From Brevibacillus sp. DP1.3A (GTDB lineage Bacteria > Bacillota > Bacilli > Brevibacillales > Brevibacillaceae), in the NCBI RefSeq assembly GCF_013284245.2, contig NZ_CP085876.1:755001-819000 (forward strand): a DNA stretch of 64,000 bases. The letters run 5' to 3'. A model generated the notes under the pieces. The model searched no databases. It had not been told where the DNA came from and was given only the letters and a program-made list of their open reading frames with translations. A program made the translations under genes and the position numbers. Shown here one piece after another: positions 9,379-16,801 of the stretch. Each line of letters starts with the position of its first letter. The stretch's first letter is position 1.

Positions 9379-11247
9379 CTAGGATGACCCAATTTGGTCC
9401 TGAACAATCGGCAGTGTAATCTCTACCACTGTACCTTCATGCTCCCTGCTTTTAATTTCCAGGCTGCCGTTATGGTCTTTCATGATTTTGCTGCTGATCA
9501 TAAGGCCGAGGCCAGTTCCATTTTCTTTTGTCGTGAAAAAGGGGGCACCCAGCTTGTGAATCATTTCTTCAGAGATTCCACAGCCAGTATCCGTGAGTGT
9601 AATGAGTACTTGATGATTGTCTTTTAAGGCGGTGGCAATAAGAACCTCACCATGTCCGTCGATCGCTTCGATGGCATTTTTAATGATGTTAATAAAAACT
9701 TGCTTGAGCTGGTTTTCTTCTCCCGCAATGATCGGATGGTAAGCAAATGCGGTACGGAAATTGATGTTTTTCAAATTTGCTTCCGATCTTAATAGTGCCA
9801 AGACGCTTTCCAGCAAAGGGATGAGCGGAAGAGGCTTGATTTGGATGCTATGTGGCTTTGCCAAGACTAACAATTCACTCACAATAAAATTGATCCGGTC
9901 CAGTTCAGAGAGCATGATGTCGGCGTACTGCTGGTTATCATTCATGCTCGGATAAAGAAACTGGATAAAGCCCTTCAAAGATGTGAGCGGATTGCGAATC
10001 TCATGGGCGATTCCAGCAGCCAGCTCCCCAATTACGGAGAGCTTCTCAGCCTTTCGTAATAGTTCCTCGTTATTTCGGCGTTCTGTAATATCCCGCGATA
10101 CAATGATAAAGCCATCACAATCTCCCGTTTTTGTCAGGATAGGGGCACCCTTTGATTCGAGAACGATCCATTTGTTATTTTTCGTTTGGAAACGAAACTC
10201 GCATATCTTTGGTTCTTTGGTCGCCAGCAAATGGTGAAAATGGTCAATGACAGTTTGCCGATCTTCTGGATGAATCTCGACAAAGGTGAGCTGTCGGCAA
10301 TTTTCACTCGTTTCGATTACACGTGAATGCGATGGGGAGAGATAGAGGATATCCCCGTTTTTGTCCGTAATCAGAATAAGATCATCTGTGTATTCCGAGA
10401 TGATTTTGTTCGTATTCTCGCTTTTAAACAAGGCGGCCTCAGAGTATTTGCGTTCTGTGACATTTCGCGAGACTAACATGATGTTTTGGACGTCTCCTAC
10501 CGCGCTTAAAATGGGGATTCCGCGTGTTTCGAAGGAGACCTCGTTTCCGTTCCTATCCATAGAGCGCGTCTCGAAATGAACGGGTTGTTTCGTTGCCATG
10601 ATCTCTTGAAATTTGTCCCGGAACATAGGGATATCCTCTGGATGTGTGAGTTGCAGGTTGTTAGGGGAAGTAACCTCGGCTGGAACAAAACCCAATTGCT
10701 CGATTGATGGGGATGCATAGATGCGTCGCATGGATAAATCATAAATCGTCACGATATCCTGGGTATGATCGATGAGGAGACGATATTTGGCTTCGGTTTG
10801 ACGCAAGGCCTCTTCAATTTTTTTGCGGTCGGAAATGTCACGGGTAATGCAGGATGCACCAATAATTTTTCCCGTTTCATCTTTGATTGGAGCAGCTGAC
10901 AGAATGACATCCATCTTCGTGCCATCTTTTCGCTGCCTGATGGTTTCGTAATTGGTTAGTAATACACCCATGCTCCTGACCGCATCAAATAACTGTTTGG
11001 TCTCGCTCCTATACTCGTCTGGAATAAAGCAGAGCGGTGAAGCGTAAATCTCCTCCATGGACCAACCGTAGTATTGCTCAAAAGCATGATTTACCAAGAC
11101 GATATTGTTATCGAGATCACTAATCGAAATGGCATCCGTCGTAAAGTGAAAAAATGCTTTTAATATTTGATCTGGAAACAACACTTGCGTGATTTCCTTT
11201 TTTGAGCGTTTCTTTTTCCATAAGAAAGGGGTATTAAGCTTGTTCAT
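9379..11247 (-). CDS. Triple-PAS sensor histidine kinase (sporulation-kinase type)
   Basis: A 622-residue cytoplasmic kinase with no transmembrane segment. There are three PAS/PAC units: about 25-145 (AISISDLDNNIVLVN to ITRDISDR), 150-270 (DIVTIYDLSMRRIYAS to VSRNVTER) and 280-400 (DLILITDKNGDILYLS to VSRDITERR). A HisKA domain follows with H-box HEIRNPLTSLKGF, then a HATPase with NIIKNAIEA and GTGLGLMISSKIM. Soluble PAS-repeat orphan kinases of this layout (KinA/KinE type) feed the Spo0A phosphorelay in spore-formers. No response regulator lies next to it, which fits that class, but the signal and the partner are inferred. Confidence 0.9.
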   Translation of the reverse strand: MNKLNTPFLWKKKRSKKEITQVLFPDQILKAFFHFTTDAISISDLDNNIVLVNHAFEQYYGWSMEEIYASPLCFIPDEYRSETKQLFDAVRSMGVLLTNYETIRQRKDGTKMDVILSAAPIKDETGKIIGASCITRDISDRKKIEEALRQTEAKYRLLIDHTQDIVTIYDLSMRRIYASPSIEQLGFVPAEVTSPNNLQLTHPEDIPMFRDKFQEIMATKQPVHFETRSMDRNGNEVSFETRGIPILSAVGDVQNIMLVSRNVTERKYSEAALFKSENTNKIISEYTDDLILITDKNGDILYLSPSHSRVIETSENCRQLTFVEIHPEDRQTVIDHFHHLLATKEPKICEFRFQTKNNKWIVLESKGAPILTKTGDCDGFIIVSRDITERRNNEELLRKAEKLSVIGELAAGIAHEIRNPLTSLKGFIQFLYPSMNDNQQYADIMLSELDRINFIVSELLVLAKPHSIQIKPLPLIPLLESVLALLRSEANLKNINFRTAFAYHPIIAGEENQLKQVFINIIKNAIEAIDGHGEVLIATALKDNHQVLITLTDTGCGISEEMIHKLGAPFFTTKENGTGLGLMISSKIMKDHNGSLEIKSREHEGTVVEITLPIVQDQIGSS

Positions 11248-11441
11248 CAGATTTCCCCCGCATAGTCTATCAAGTATTTGAGTGAGATAGCGTTGTCGTA
11301 ACTATTCGAGATATAGGAGCCATTTTCCTATCAAAATTTGGAATAGTTTGTTATTCCATAATGAATTGGTTATGCATGAAGGTTCTGACTCGCATGGAAA
11401 TCAGCTATAATGAGAGTTAGAAAAAAGTCGGGGGTGTATGC

Positions 11442-11600
11442 ATGACTACTGGTTTTATCGTTGCGTTGGTGATCATTTTTATCGTCATCATCGGTGCGAC
11501 GATTTTGGTTACAAACAAAGCTTATTCGCGTAAACCTGAACAAATAGATCCGATTCTGCCCAGTAAGGATACTGCTGGTATTAAGGAACTCGATCAATAA
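11442..11600 (+). CDS. Small single-span membrane protein, YtzI-like (52 aa)
   Basis: A 52-residue protein with one N-terminal transmembrane helix (residues 4-23), then a basic KAYSRKPEQIDP segment and an acidic tail. GGGGTG precedes the ATG at good spacing. The helix followed by NKAY and a short cytosolic tail resembles the YtzI family of small Bacillus membrane proteins, whose function is unknown. A TATAAT at 11406-11411 could be its -10, without a convincing -35. Confidence 0.6.
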   Translation: MTTGFIVALVIIFIVIIGATILVTNKAYSRKPEQIDPILPSKDTAGIKELDQ

Positions 11601-11620
11601 TGCCAGTAGGCAAAAGAAAA

Positions 11621-11643
11621 GGAGTGGTTATCTCAACCACTCC
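11621..11643. terminator. Terminator between the YtzI-like gene and the siderophore-binding gene
   Basis: A nine-base perfect stem GGAGTGGTT/AACCACTCC with a five-base loop. The T-rich side is better on the minus strand (TCCTTTTCTTTT), so it mainly serves the siderophore-binding gene. Confidence 0.65.
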
Positions 11644-11675
11644 TGCTTTATTGACGGTATCGGAAAGTATATAGC

Positions 11676-12680
11676 CTACAGTTTGGAGAAGCGTTCTACG
11701 ATGTCATCAACAAGCAGTTCCGCAGAAAGGATACCGCCGCCTACGTTCCAGATCACTTCGTCAACTTGGAATGCCTTATTGTTTTTCGCGACATTCAGTT
11801 TTTGATAGAGCGGATCTTTCATCCATTCCTCGGTGTATTTATTAGCAGATCCATCACCGGAATAATCGCCGATCCAGTAAAACATGATGTCGCCATCCAT
11901 TTCAGCCATGAGCTCTTTTGGAATGTCTTTTTTGAACTCATCGATGTCTTGGGAGACTGGTCGAGCAAAGCCGAGCTGGCTCAAAACAACGCCAGAGAAA
12001 GTGTCTTTCAAGTAAAGACGAGTTTTGCCAGCTACGAAACGAACGACAGAGACTTTCATCTTCGTCTTGTCACCCAGTTTTCCTTTTGCATCCTCAATCT
12101 TCTTATCGAAATCAGCCATCAGCTTGTCGCCTTCAGCTTTTTTATTCAGTGCTTCTGAGTAAAGTGCAAAGTTGATTTTCCATCTGCCTACGAGATCCTC
12201 GGAGAAGACGGTTGGGGCAATCGAGGAAAGCTGAGCGTATACTTTTTCTTGTCCTTGGCGTCCTTTTGTTCCCAGAATCAGGTCTGGCTTCAGGCTGGCG
12301 ATCAGCTCAACGTTTGGTTGGTTCTCGTCACCCAAATCAATTGCATCCTTCATTTTTTCTTTAATATGTGGATGCCATGGGTCACCAGGTTTACCGAGAC
12401 CACTCATGACAGCACCAACTGGCGTAATCCCTAATGCGAGAACAGCCTCTGTGCTTTCACTGGTAAGAGCGACGACACGTTGCGGAGTCCCTTTTATTTT
12501 TGTTGACCCCATAAAGTGTTTTACTTCTCTCTCTTCAGACGCTGCTGGTGTAGTTGTTGATGCAGCTGGAGTAGAAGAAGATGAGCTGGATGAAGACGTT
12601 GCCTGTCCCCCGCAACCTGTTACGAGCATTACAGCGGAAAGCATAGCCCCGAGCATCAAACGCAGGGAAGTTTTGCGCAT
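11676..12680 (-). CDS. Ferric-siderophore ABC transporter substrate-binding lipoprotein
   Basis: A lipoprotein signal ends in the lipobox VTGC (cysteine at 23), followed by a Ser/Thr/Ala-rich linker and a class III (FecB/FhuD) fold: TPQRVVALTSESTEAVLALGITPVG, LKPDLILG, and a C-terminal VGGGILSAELLVDDI. It binds an iron-siderophore complex at the membrane surface and delivers it to FecCD-type permeases. It is divergent from two such permease genes, and a perfect Fur box lies just upstream. It resembles the binding protein of the second uptake locus (30858-31868), and the two are clear paralogues. Confidence 0.92.
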   Translation of the reverse strand: MRKTSLRLMLGAMLSAVMLVTGCGGQATSSSSSSSSTPAASTTTPAASEEREVKHFMGSTKIKGTPQRVVALTSESTEAVLALGITPVGAVMSGLGKPGDPWHPHIKEKMKDAIDLGDENQPNVELIASLKPDLILGTKGRQGQEKVYAQLSSIAPTVFSEDLVGRWKINFALYSEALNKKAEGDKLMADFDKKIEDAKGKLGDKTKMKVSVVRFVAGKTRLYLKDTFSGVVLSQLGFARPVSQDIDEFKKDIPKELMAEMDGDIMFYWIGDYSGDGSANKYTEEWMKDPLYQKLNVAKNNKAFQVDEVIWNVGGGILSAELLVDDIVERFSKL

Positions 12681-12702
12681 GATGGAAAATCCCCCTTTTA
12701 AC

Positions 12703-12717
12703 TGATAATGATTATCA
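12703..12717. promoter_or_regulatory. Fur box upstream of the siderophore-binding gene
   Basis: TGATAATGATTATCA is a perfect 7-1-7 Fur box, 23 bases before the start codon of the minus-strand lipoprotein gene. It predicts repression in iron-replete cells. Confidence 0.92.
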
Positions 12718-12818
12718 TTTTTTCTTCACTACTGTATATGCTTATATGACAATGTGTCAATATATTTTTTGGAATCAAAGGAAAACTATAGATATTTTTG
12801 TGCTGAATTTTCCAATAG

Positions 12819-12833
12819 CGATAATAAAAATCA
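12819..12833. promoter_or_regulatory. Degenerate Fur box upstream of the permease pair
   Basis: CGATAATAAAAATCA matches the 7-1-7 consensus at 12 of 15 positions and lies about 115 bases before the first permease. It is weaker than the box facing the lipoprotein gene. Confidence 0.45.
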
Positions 12834-12946
12834 ATATCATTGACTAGCCCTATCCGCAAGCTTAGACTGATTAGTGGGAGAAACTTACATACTTATGTAG
12901 CGAATAGACAGAATAGGTAGAATGCAACGGAAAGAAGGGAACAGGC

Positions 12947-13963
12947 GTGAATGTGATTTTGTCCAGCCGACTGCAAAAGACTACTGTACTCATAGTAGGG
13001 CTCGTCGTCCTGGCAGTTGTGATGGTAGCTAGTATCCTTTTCGGAATCAATCGGTATTCGCTCACTACTGCAGTAGAGGCATACACCCAATTTTCCGGTT
13101 CAGAGGAACATTTGATTATTACGACTTCCCGAATGCCGCGTACACTGACAGCGGTAGCGGTGGGGAGCAGCCTCGCTGTAGCTGGTGTTTTGTTGCAGGC
13201 GTTGACGCGTAACCCTTTGGCTTCACCATCTCTTATCGGTGTGAACGCTGGAGCTGCAGCAGCTATTGTGACGACGATTGCTGTTTTTGGCTCGCAATTC
13301 CCAATGTCGCAAATGATGTGGGCAGGTTTTATTGGAGCGGGTGTGACGGCTCTGCTTGTATACGGGTTGGCTTCCGCTGGGCGGGGAGGCATGACTCCGA
13401 TCAAGCTGACACTTTCGGGTGCAGCGGTGGCCGCTTTTGCTTCGTCTGTGACTTCTCTATTTATGCTGCTGCAAGAAAAGACGATGACAGAGGCCTTTTA
13501 CTGGTTAGTTGGTTCTGTGGAGGGAAGACAGCTCGATCATTTTTTTATGATCATTCCTTATTTGCTAGTAGGCTGGTTAGGCGCTATGCTATTGACCGGC
13601 TCGTTAAACTTGATGGTACTCGGTGATGATGTAGCGACTGGCCTGGGCCAAAAGATTATCTTAGTAAAAGCTACAGCGATTTTGCTCGTGGTGTTCTTGG
13701 CAGGTGGGAGTGTCGCGCTCGCCGGACCAATTGCATTTGTGGGCATCATCATCCCGCATCTTTGTCGTTTTTTAGTCGGCCTTGATCATCGCTGGTTGGT
13801 TCCCTATTCGATTGTCTTTGGCGGAGCTTTTCTGGTTTGCGCTGATTTGCTTTCTCGCCTTGTTTTGATGCCTATGCGTCTGGAAGTACCAGTAGGCGTA
13901 GCAACTGCCATGATCGGAGTGGCTTTTATCATCCCACTGGTCAGGGGGAGGGCGTATGCATAG
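12947..13963 (+). CDS. FecCD-family iron-siderophore ABC permease
   Basis: A polytopic membrane protein of 338 residues with about nine or ten hydrophobic spans, typical of BtuC/FecC/FecD. Family motifs are TTSRMPRTLTAVAVGSSLAVAG near residue 60, QALTRNPLASPSLIGVNAGA near 85, and the C-terminal ALAGPIAFVGIIIPHLCRFLVG, which contains the loop that contacts the ATPase. The GTG start follows AAGAAGGG. It overlaps the next permease gene by eight bases, so the two probably make a heterodimeric channel. No ATPase gene follows. Confidence 0.93.
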   Translation: MNVILSSRLQKTTVLIVGLVVLAVVMVASILFGINRYSLTTAVEAYTQFSGSEEHLIITTSRMPRTLTAVAVGSSLAVAGVLLQALTRNPLASPSLIGVNAGAAAAIVTTIAVFGSQFPMSQMMWAGFIGAGVTALLVYGLASAGRGGMTPIKLTLSGAAVAAFASSVTSLFMLLQEKTMTEAFYWLVGSVEGRQLDHFFMIIPYLLVGWLGAMLLTGSLNLMVLGDDVATGLGQKIILVKATAILLVVFLAGGSVALAGPIAFVGIIIPHLCRFLVGLDHRWLVPYSIVFGGAFLVCADLLSRLVLMPMRLEVPVGVATAMIGVAFIIPLVRGRAYA

Positions 13964-14996
13964 ACATGTAGTTATTCGGACCAAAAAGCCAGCGCTCTCG
14001 TTTCATATAAATAAGCGGGCGTTAGGAATTAATTTCATTCTATTTTTGCTGTTATCTGTTGTGATTGTATTGAGTATTGGCTTAGGTAGCTTGCATATTC
14101 CTGTGTGGGAAGTCATCAAAGCTTTTGTGGGAGCGGGCAGTGAACAGAATGAATTGATCGTGCTCGATTGGCGGTTGCCTCGCGTTGTCGTTTCAGTCAT
14201 GGTGGGAGCTTCCCTGGCGGTATCGGGGGCCATCTTGCAGTCTTTGGTGCGAAATCCGTTAGCTTCGCCTGATTTGATCGGGACCACAGCGGGAGCGACG
14301 GCAGCGGCGGTAGCATTTATCACATTCACAAAAGATGTAAGTGTGCAATGGATGCCATTGGTGGCCTTGGTTGGTGGATTGTTAACGGCTACGCTTACGT
14401 ATCTCACTGCGTGGAAGGAGGGAGTCTCACCTTTTCGCCTCGCGCTTGTCGGTGTATGTATCTCAGCGGGTATGGGGGCATTAACGATCTTTTTCCTGGT
14501 GATCACCCAAACCCACAAAGCCTCAAACGCTCTCGGATGGATGACAGGAACGGTGTACGGTATGTCTTGGGTAAATGTCATGACGTTGCTTCCGTGGACC
14601 GTTTTGTTTCTCGTCGCTACGATTTTCCAAATCCGTTATTTGAATGCCCAGGAGCTCGGTGATGATATCGCTAAAGGCATTGGCGTAGCGATTGATAAAA
14701 AGAGATTGCTCTTGATCGCGATCAGTGTGGCGCTGGCAGGTGCTGCGGTCGGTGTGGCAGGAGGGATCAGTTTTATCGGTTTGATGGCTCCACACATTGC
14801 TCGTAGGCTAGTTGGCTCTGCGTATGGTTACTTGTTGCCGGCTTCCGCTGTTTTGGGCGGGATTCTCGTCGTCTTGGCTGATTTGATTGGGAGAACGGTG
14901 TTTTTACCGCATGATTTGCCAGCTGGGATTTTTACCGCAGCGATTGGAGCGCCGTTTTTTGTTTATCTTTTGTATAAAACGAGGAATTATCAGTAG
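13956..14996 (+). CDS. FecCD-family iron-siderophore ABC permease (second subunit)
   Basis: A 346-residue polytopic protein paralogous to its neighbour: WRLPRVVVSVMVGASLAVSGAILQSLVRNPLASPDLIG is shared with all FecCD proteins, and GVAGGISFIGLMAPHIARRLVG is the ATPase-contact region. The N terminus is longer and basic. Its start lies inside the end of the upstream gene, so translational coupling is likely. Together with the divergent lipoprotein it makes an uptake system that still needs an ATPase; the FecE-like ATPase at 27236-28063 is the only candidate in the window. Confidence 0.93.
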   Translation: MHRHVVIRTKKPALSFHINKRALGINFILFLLLSVVIVLSIGLGSLHIPVWEVIKAFVGAGSEQNELIVLDWRLPRVVVSVMVGASLAVSGAILQSLVRNPLASPDLIGTTAGATAAAVAFITFTKDVSVQWMPLVALVGGLLTATLTYLTAWKEGVSPFRLALVGVCISAGMGALTIFFLVITQTHKASNALGWMTGTVYGMSWVNVMTLLPWTVLFLVATIFQIRYLNAQELGDDIAKGIGVAIDKKRLLLIAISVALAGAAVGVAGGISFIGLMAPHIARRLVGSAYGYLLPASAVLGGILVVLADLIGRTVFLPHDLPAGIFTAAIGAPFFVYLLYKTRNYQ

Positions 14997-15028
14997 GTAA
15001 TTGAAGTTGGTTATCTATTGTTGAGGGA

Positions 15029-15064
15029 AAGCCCTGGAGGAAAGTAATGCTCCAGGGCTTTTTT
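15029..15064 (+). terminator. Terminator after the permease pair
   Basis: AAGCCCTGGAG pairs with CTCCAGGGCTT around a ten-base loop and is followed by a T run. Confidence 0.9.
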
Positions 15065-15108
15065 GTATGTACCATTCAGCAATTTATTACAAAATATTAC
15101 AAATATAA

Positions 15109-15331
15109 AATTTACAAAACGGATTAAATATGGTAAATATTAGTGAAGTTTACATTTATGATAGTCTATGTAATTAATCGTGAAAGGATTTCTTGTGCAT
15201 GGTCCTCCAAATATATGAGGAATAGCAAAAATCGATAAATGTCGAGTTTATTCTTGATTAATTACCAAATTTTTGCAAAAATATACAAAACAAATATTTA
15301 CAATTAGGTTATAAAATGGTAAATAATAATA
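15109..15331. repeat. Duplicated AT-rich promoter-like segment in a 300-base gap
   Basis: The gap 15065-15366 has no gene. It holds two copies of a roughly 35-base AT-rich segment (15109-15145 and 15294-15331). Each begins ATTTACA, runs through a GG, and ends ATGGTAAATA, with TTTAC and GTAAA forming a small inverted pair. The second copy lies just before the first PPC-like gene. The first is followed by GGATTT and a GTG (about 15195) that soon meets a stop, so it looks like the leftover upstream region of a lost gene copy. Confidence 0.45.
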
Positions 15332-15366
15332 GTATCTACTATCACAGCTTTTGGAGGGATTTATTC

Positions 15367-15846
15367 GTGAAAAAAGTCGTAGCAAGTCTATTGAGCCTGT
15401 CACTTGTATTATCTGCTTCTGTATCTGCACTGGCTGCAGAACCTGCAAAAAGTTTGAAAGCACCTCAAAAAGCTGCGGCGGCAAGCGACTCGTTTGAGCC
15501 AAATGATGAGCCTGCATTTGCTTCATTTGTTAATTCCAATGTTTCGTATTCAGCAGAGATTGGCCATAACAAAGATTTCGATTGGTTTAAGTTTTACGCG
15601 AAACCGGGGAAACTTAATTTTGCGATTAGTAACTTAACATCAGAAAGAGGGAACCTACGGGTATCGGTGTTTCATGAAAGTAAAATGTCAGGGTCACCTC
15701 AGTTTGTAGAAAATGGGAAGTTAAGCTTCACACAAGATCTCACAAAAGAGGGCATTTACTACATCATGATTTATGACTACTCTGCATTTGATTCCAAGCC
15801 AATCAAACCAATCCCTTATGCATTTAAAGCCATTTATAATCAATAA
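15367..15846 (+). CDS. Secreted protein with PPC-like beta domain (tandem copy 1)
   Basis: A signal peptide (MKKVVASLLSLSL, cleavage near ALAAE) is followed by a linker and one beta domain. SFEPNDEPAFASFVNSNVSYSAEIGHNKDFDWFKF, in parts, matches bacterial pre-peptidase C-terminal (PPC) domains: an E-P-N-D opening, then D-x-D-W-F-x-F in the strand core. No protease domain is attached, so it is a free-standing copy of unknown role, perhaps at the cell surface. The GTG at 15367 is set by GGAGGGATTT. It shares about half its residues with the next gene. Confidence 0.75.
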   Translation: MKKVVASLLSLSLVLSASVSALAAEPAKSLKAPQKAAAASDSFEPNDEPAFASFVNSNVSYSAEIGHNKDFDWFKFYAKPGKLNFAISNLTSERGNLRVSVFHESKMSGSPQFVENGKLSFTQDLTKEGIYYIMIYDYSAFDSKPIKPIPYAFKAIYNQ

Positions 15847-15889
15847 AATCTCAGACTATTTCTACTAAATATATGCGGAGGTTTTATTC

Positions 15890-16372
15890 ATGAAAAAAGT
15901 CGTAGTTAGTTTGTTGACACTCGCAGTAGCTTTATCAGCATCTGCTTCCGCATTTGCAGCAGAACCAGCTAAAAATATGAAGTCTTCCCTGAAAGCAGCG
16001 GCTTCTGTAACCGATCCATATGAACCAAATGATAGTGTTGCATTCGCTCCATACATTAATTCGAACGTTTCATACACAGCTGCAATTAATCACTATAGAG
16101 ATTCTGATTATTTTAATTTTTACGCAAAACCAGGAACGTTTAATTTTGCATTCAGCAGCCTGTCATCAAGTTCTGAGCCGATTACAATCTTGGTGAGGAA
16201 GCCAACAGGAGAGTTTCTACATAGAGTTGTTACCAAAGGTAATACATCTTTTTCAGTAAATATCCCGGAAGAAGGCCAGTACAGCATTTATCTGGGAACG
16301 CCAAATGCAATATTAGATAATAGACCAATAGAACCAATCCCTTATTCTTTCAAAGCGATTTTTAACCAGTAA
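15890..16372 (+). CDS. Secreted protein with PPC-like beta domain (tandem copy 2)
   Basis: A paralogue of the gene 43 bases upstream with the same layout: signal peptide MKKVVVSLLTLAVALSAS, a short Lys/Ala linker, then YEPNDSVAFAPYINSNVSY, DSDYFNFYAKPGTFNFAFS and an ending in PIPYSFKAIFNQ that nearly repeats copy 1. GCGGAGG precedes the ATG. The tight spacing and shared ends show a tandem duplication. No enzymatic residues can be assigned. Confidence 0.75.
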   Translation: MKKVVVSLLTLAVALSASASAFAAEPAKNMKSSLKAAASVTDPYEPNDSVAFAPYINSNVSYTAAINHYRDSDYFNFYAKPGTFNFAFSSLSSSSEPITILVRKPTGEFLHRVVTKGNTSFSVNIPEEGQYSIYLGTPNAILDNRPIEPIPYSFKAIFNQ

Positions 16373-16387
16373 ATGTAGCTCAAGAGA

Positions 16388-16414
16388 AACAGTCCTTAAT
16401 CGGGCTGTTTTTTT
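16388..16414 (+). terminator. Terminator after the PPC-like pair
   Basis: AACAGTCC with GGGCTGTT (one G-U pair), a six-base loop and a following T7 run. Confidence 0.85.
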
Positions 16415-16435
16415 GTTCCCATGAAGGTTCAACAT

Positions 16436-16469
16436 AAAAAAGCGACCTCTTGAAATTCAAGAGATCGCT
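16436..16469 (-). terminator. Terminator of the tRNA-Arg gene
   Basis: GCGACCTCTTG pairs with CAAGAGATCGC with one mismatch around AAATT. On the minus strand it ends in T6, and it lies 16 bases beyond the tRNA 3' end. Confidence 0.8.
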
Positions 16470-16484
16470 TATTGTTTGTACGTA

Positions 16485-16559
16485 TGGTACGCCTGAAGGG
16501 AATCGAACCCCCGCACATGGTTCCGGAGACCATTGCTCTATCCACTGAGCTACAGGCGT
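16485..16559 (-). tRNA. tRNA-Arg (anticodon CCG)
   Basis: A full cloverleaf on the minus strand. The acceptor ACGCCTG pairs with CAGGCGT, TAGCTCAG opens the D arm, the anticodon stem ATGGT/ACCAT holds loop CTCCGGA (anticodon CCG, reading CGG codons), and GGTTCGATTCC is the T arm. The CCA end is encoded (complement TGG at 16485-16487). A single-gene unit with its own terminator. Confidence 0.93.
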
Positions 16560-16715
16560 ATATTGTGACGACAACTTTTATTATAAAACATCGAGAATCT
16601 CAATGCAAACGAAAAAAAGTAGTTCAGCAGAAAAAACTAGCGATAAGGTAAGCGAGAGTGAAAAAGTCCATTGGTGAAGATCTTTCGCCATTTTTTGTGT
16701 TCTGTTTCATCAATT

Positions 16716-16731
16716 TGGCAGGAAAATTGCA
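16716..16731 (+). promoter_or_regulatory. Candidate sigma-54 promoter upstream of sigL
   Basis: TGGCAG-GAAAA-TTGCA fits the -24/-12 consensus TGGCAC-N5-TTGCA with the correct spacing and a single mismatch. It lies 70 bases before the sigL start. A TATAAT at 16744-16749 just downstream could be a sigma-A -10, but no matching -35 is present at 16-18 bases. Confidence 0.5.
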
Positions 16732-16801
16732 TGAGAGAACGAATATAATGAAAATAAAGAGTCATCGAGCAGCATGAGCAAGTGCGAAGGAGGCGAGCTT
16801 C

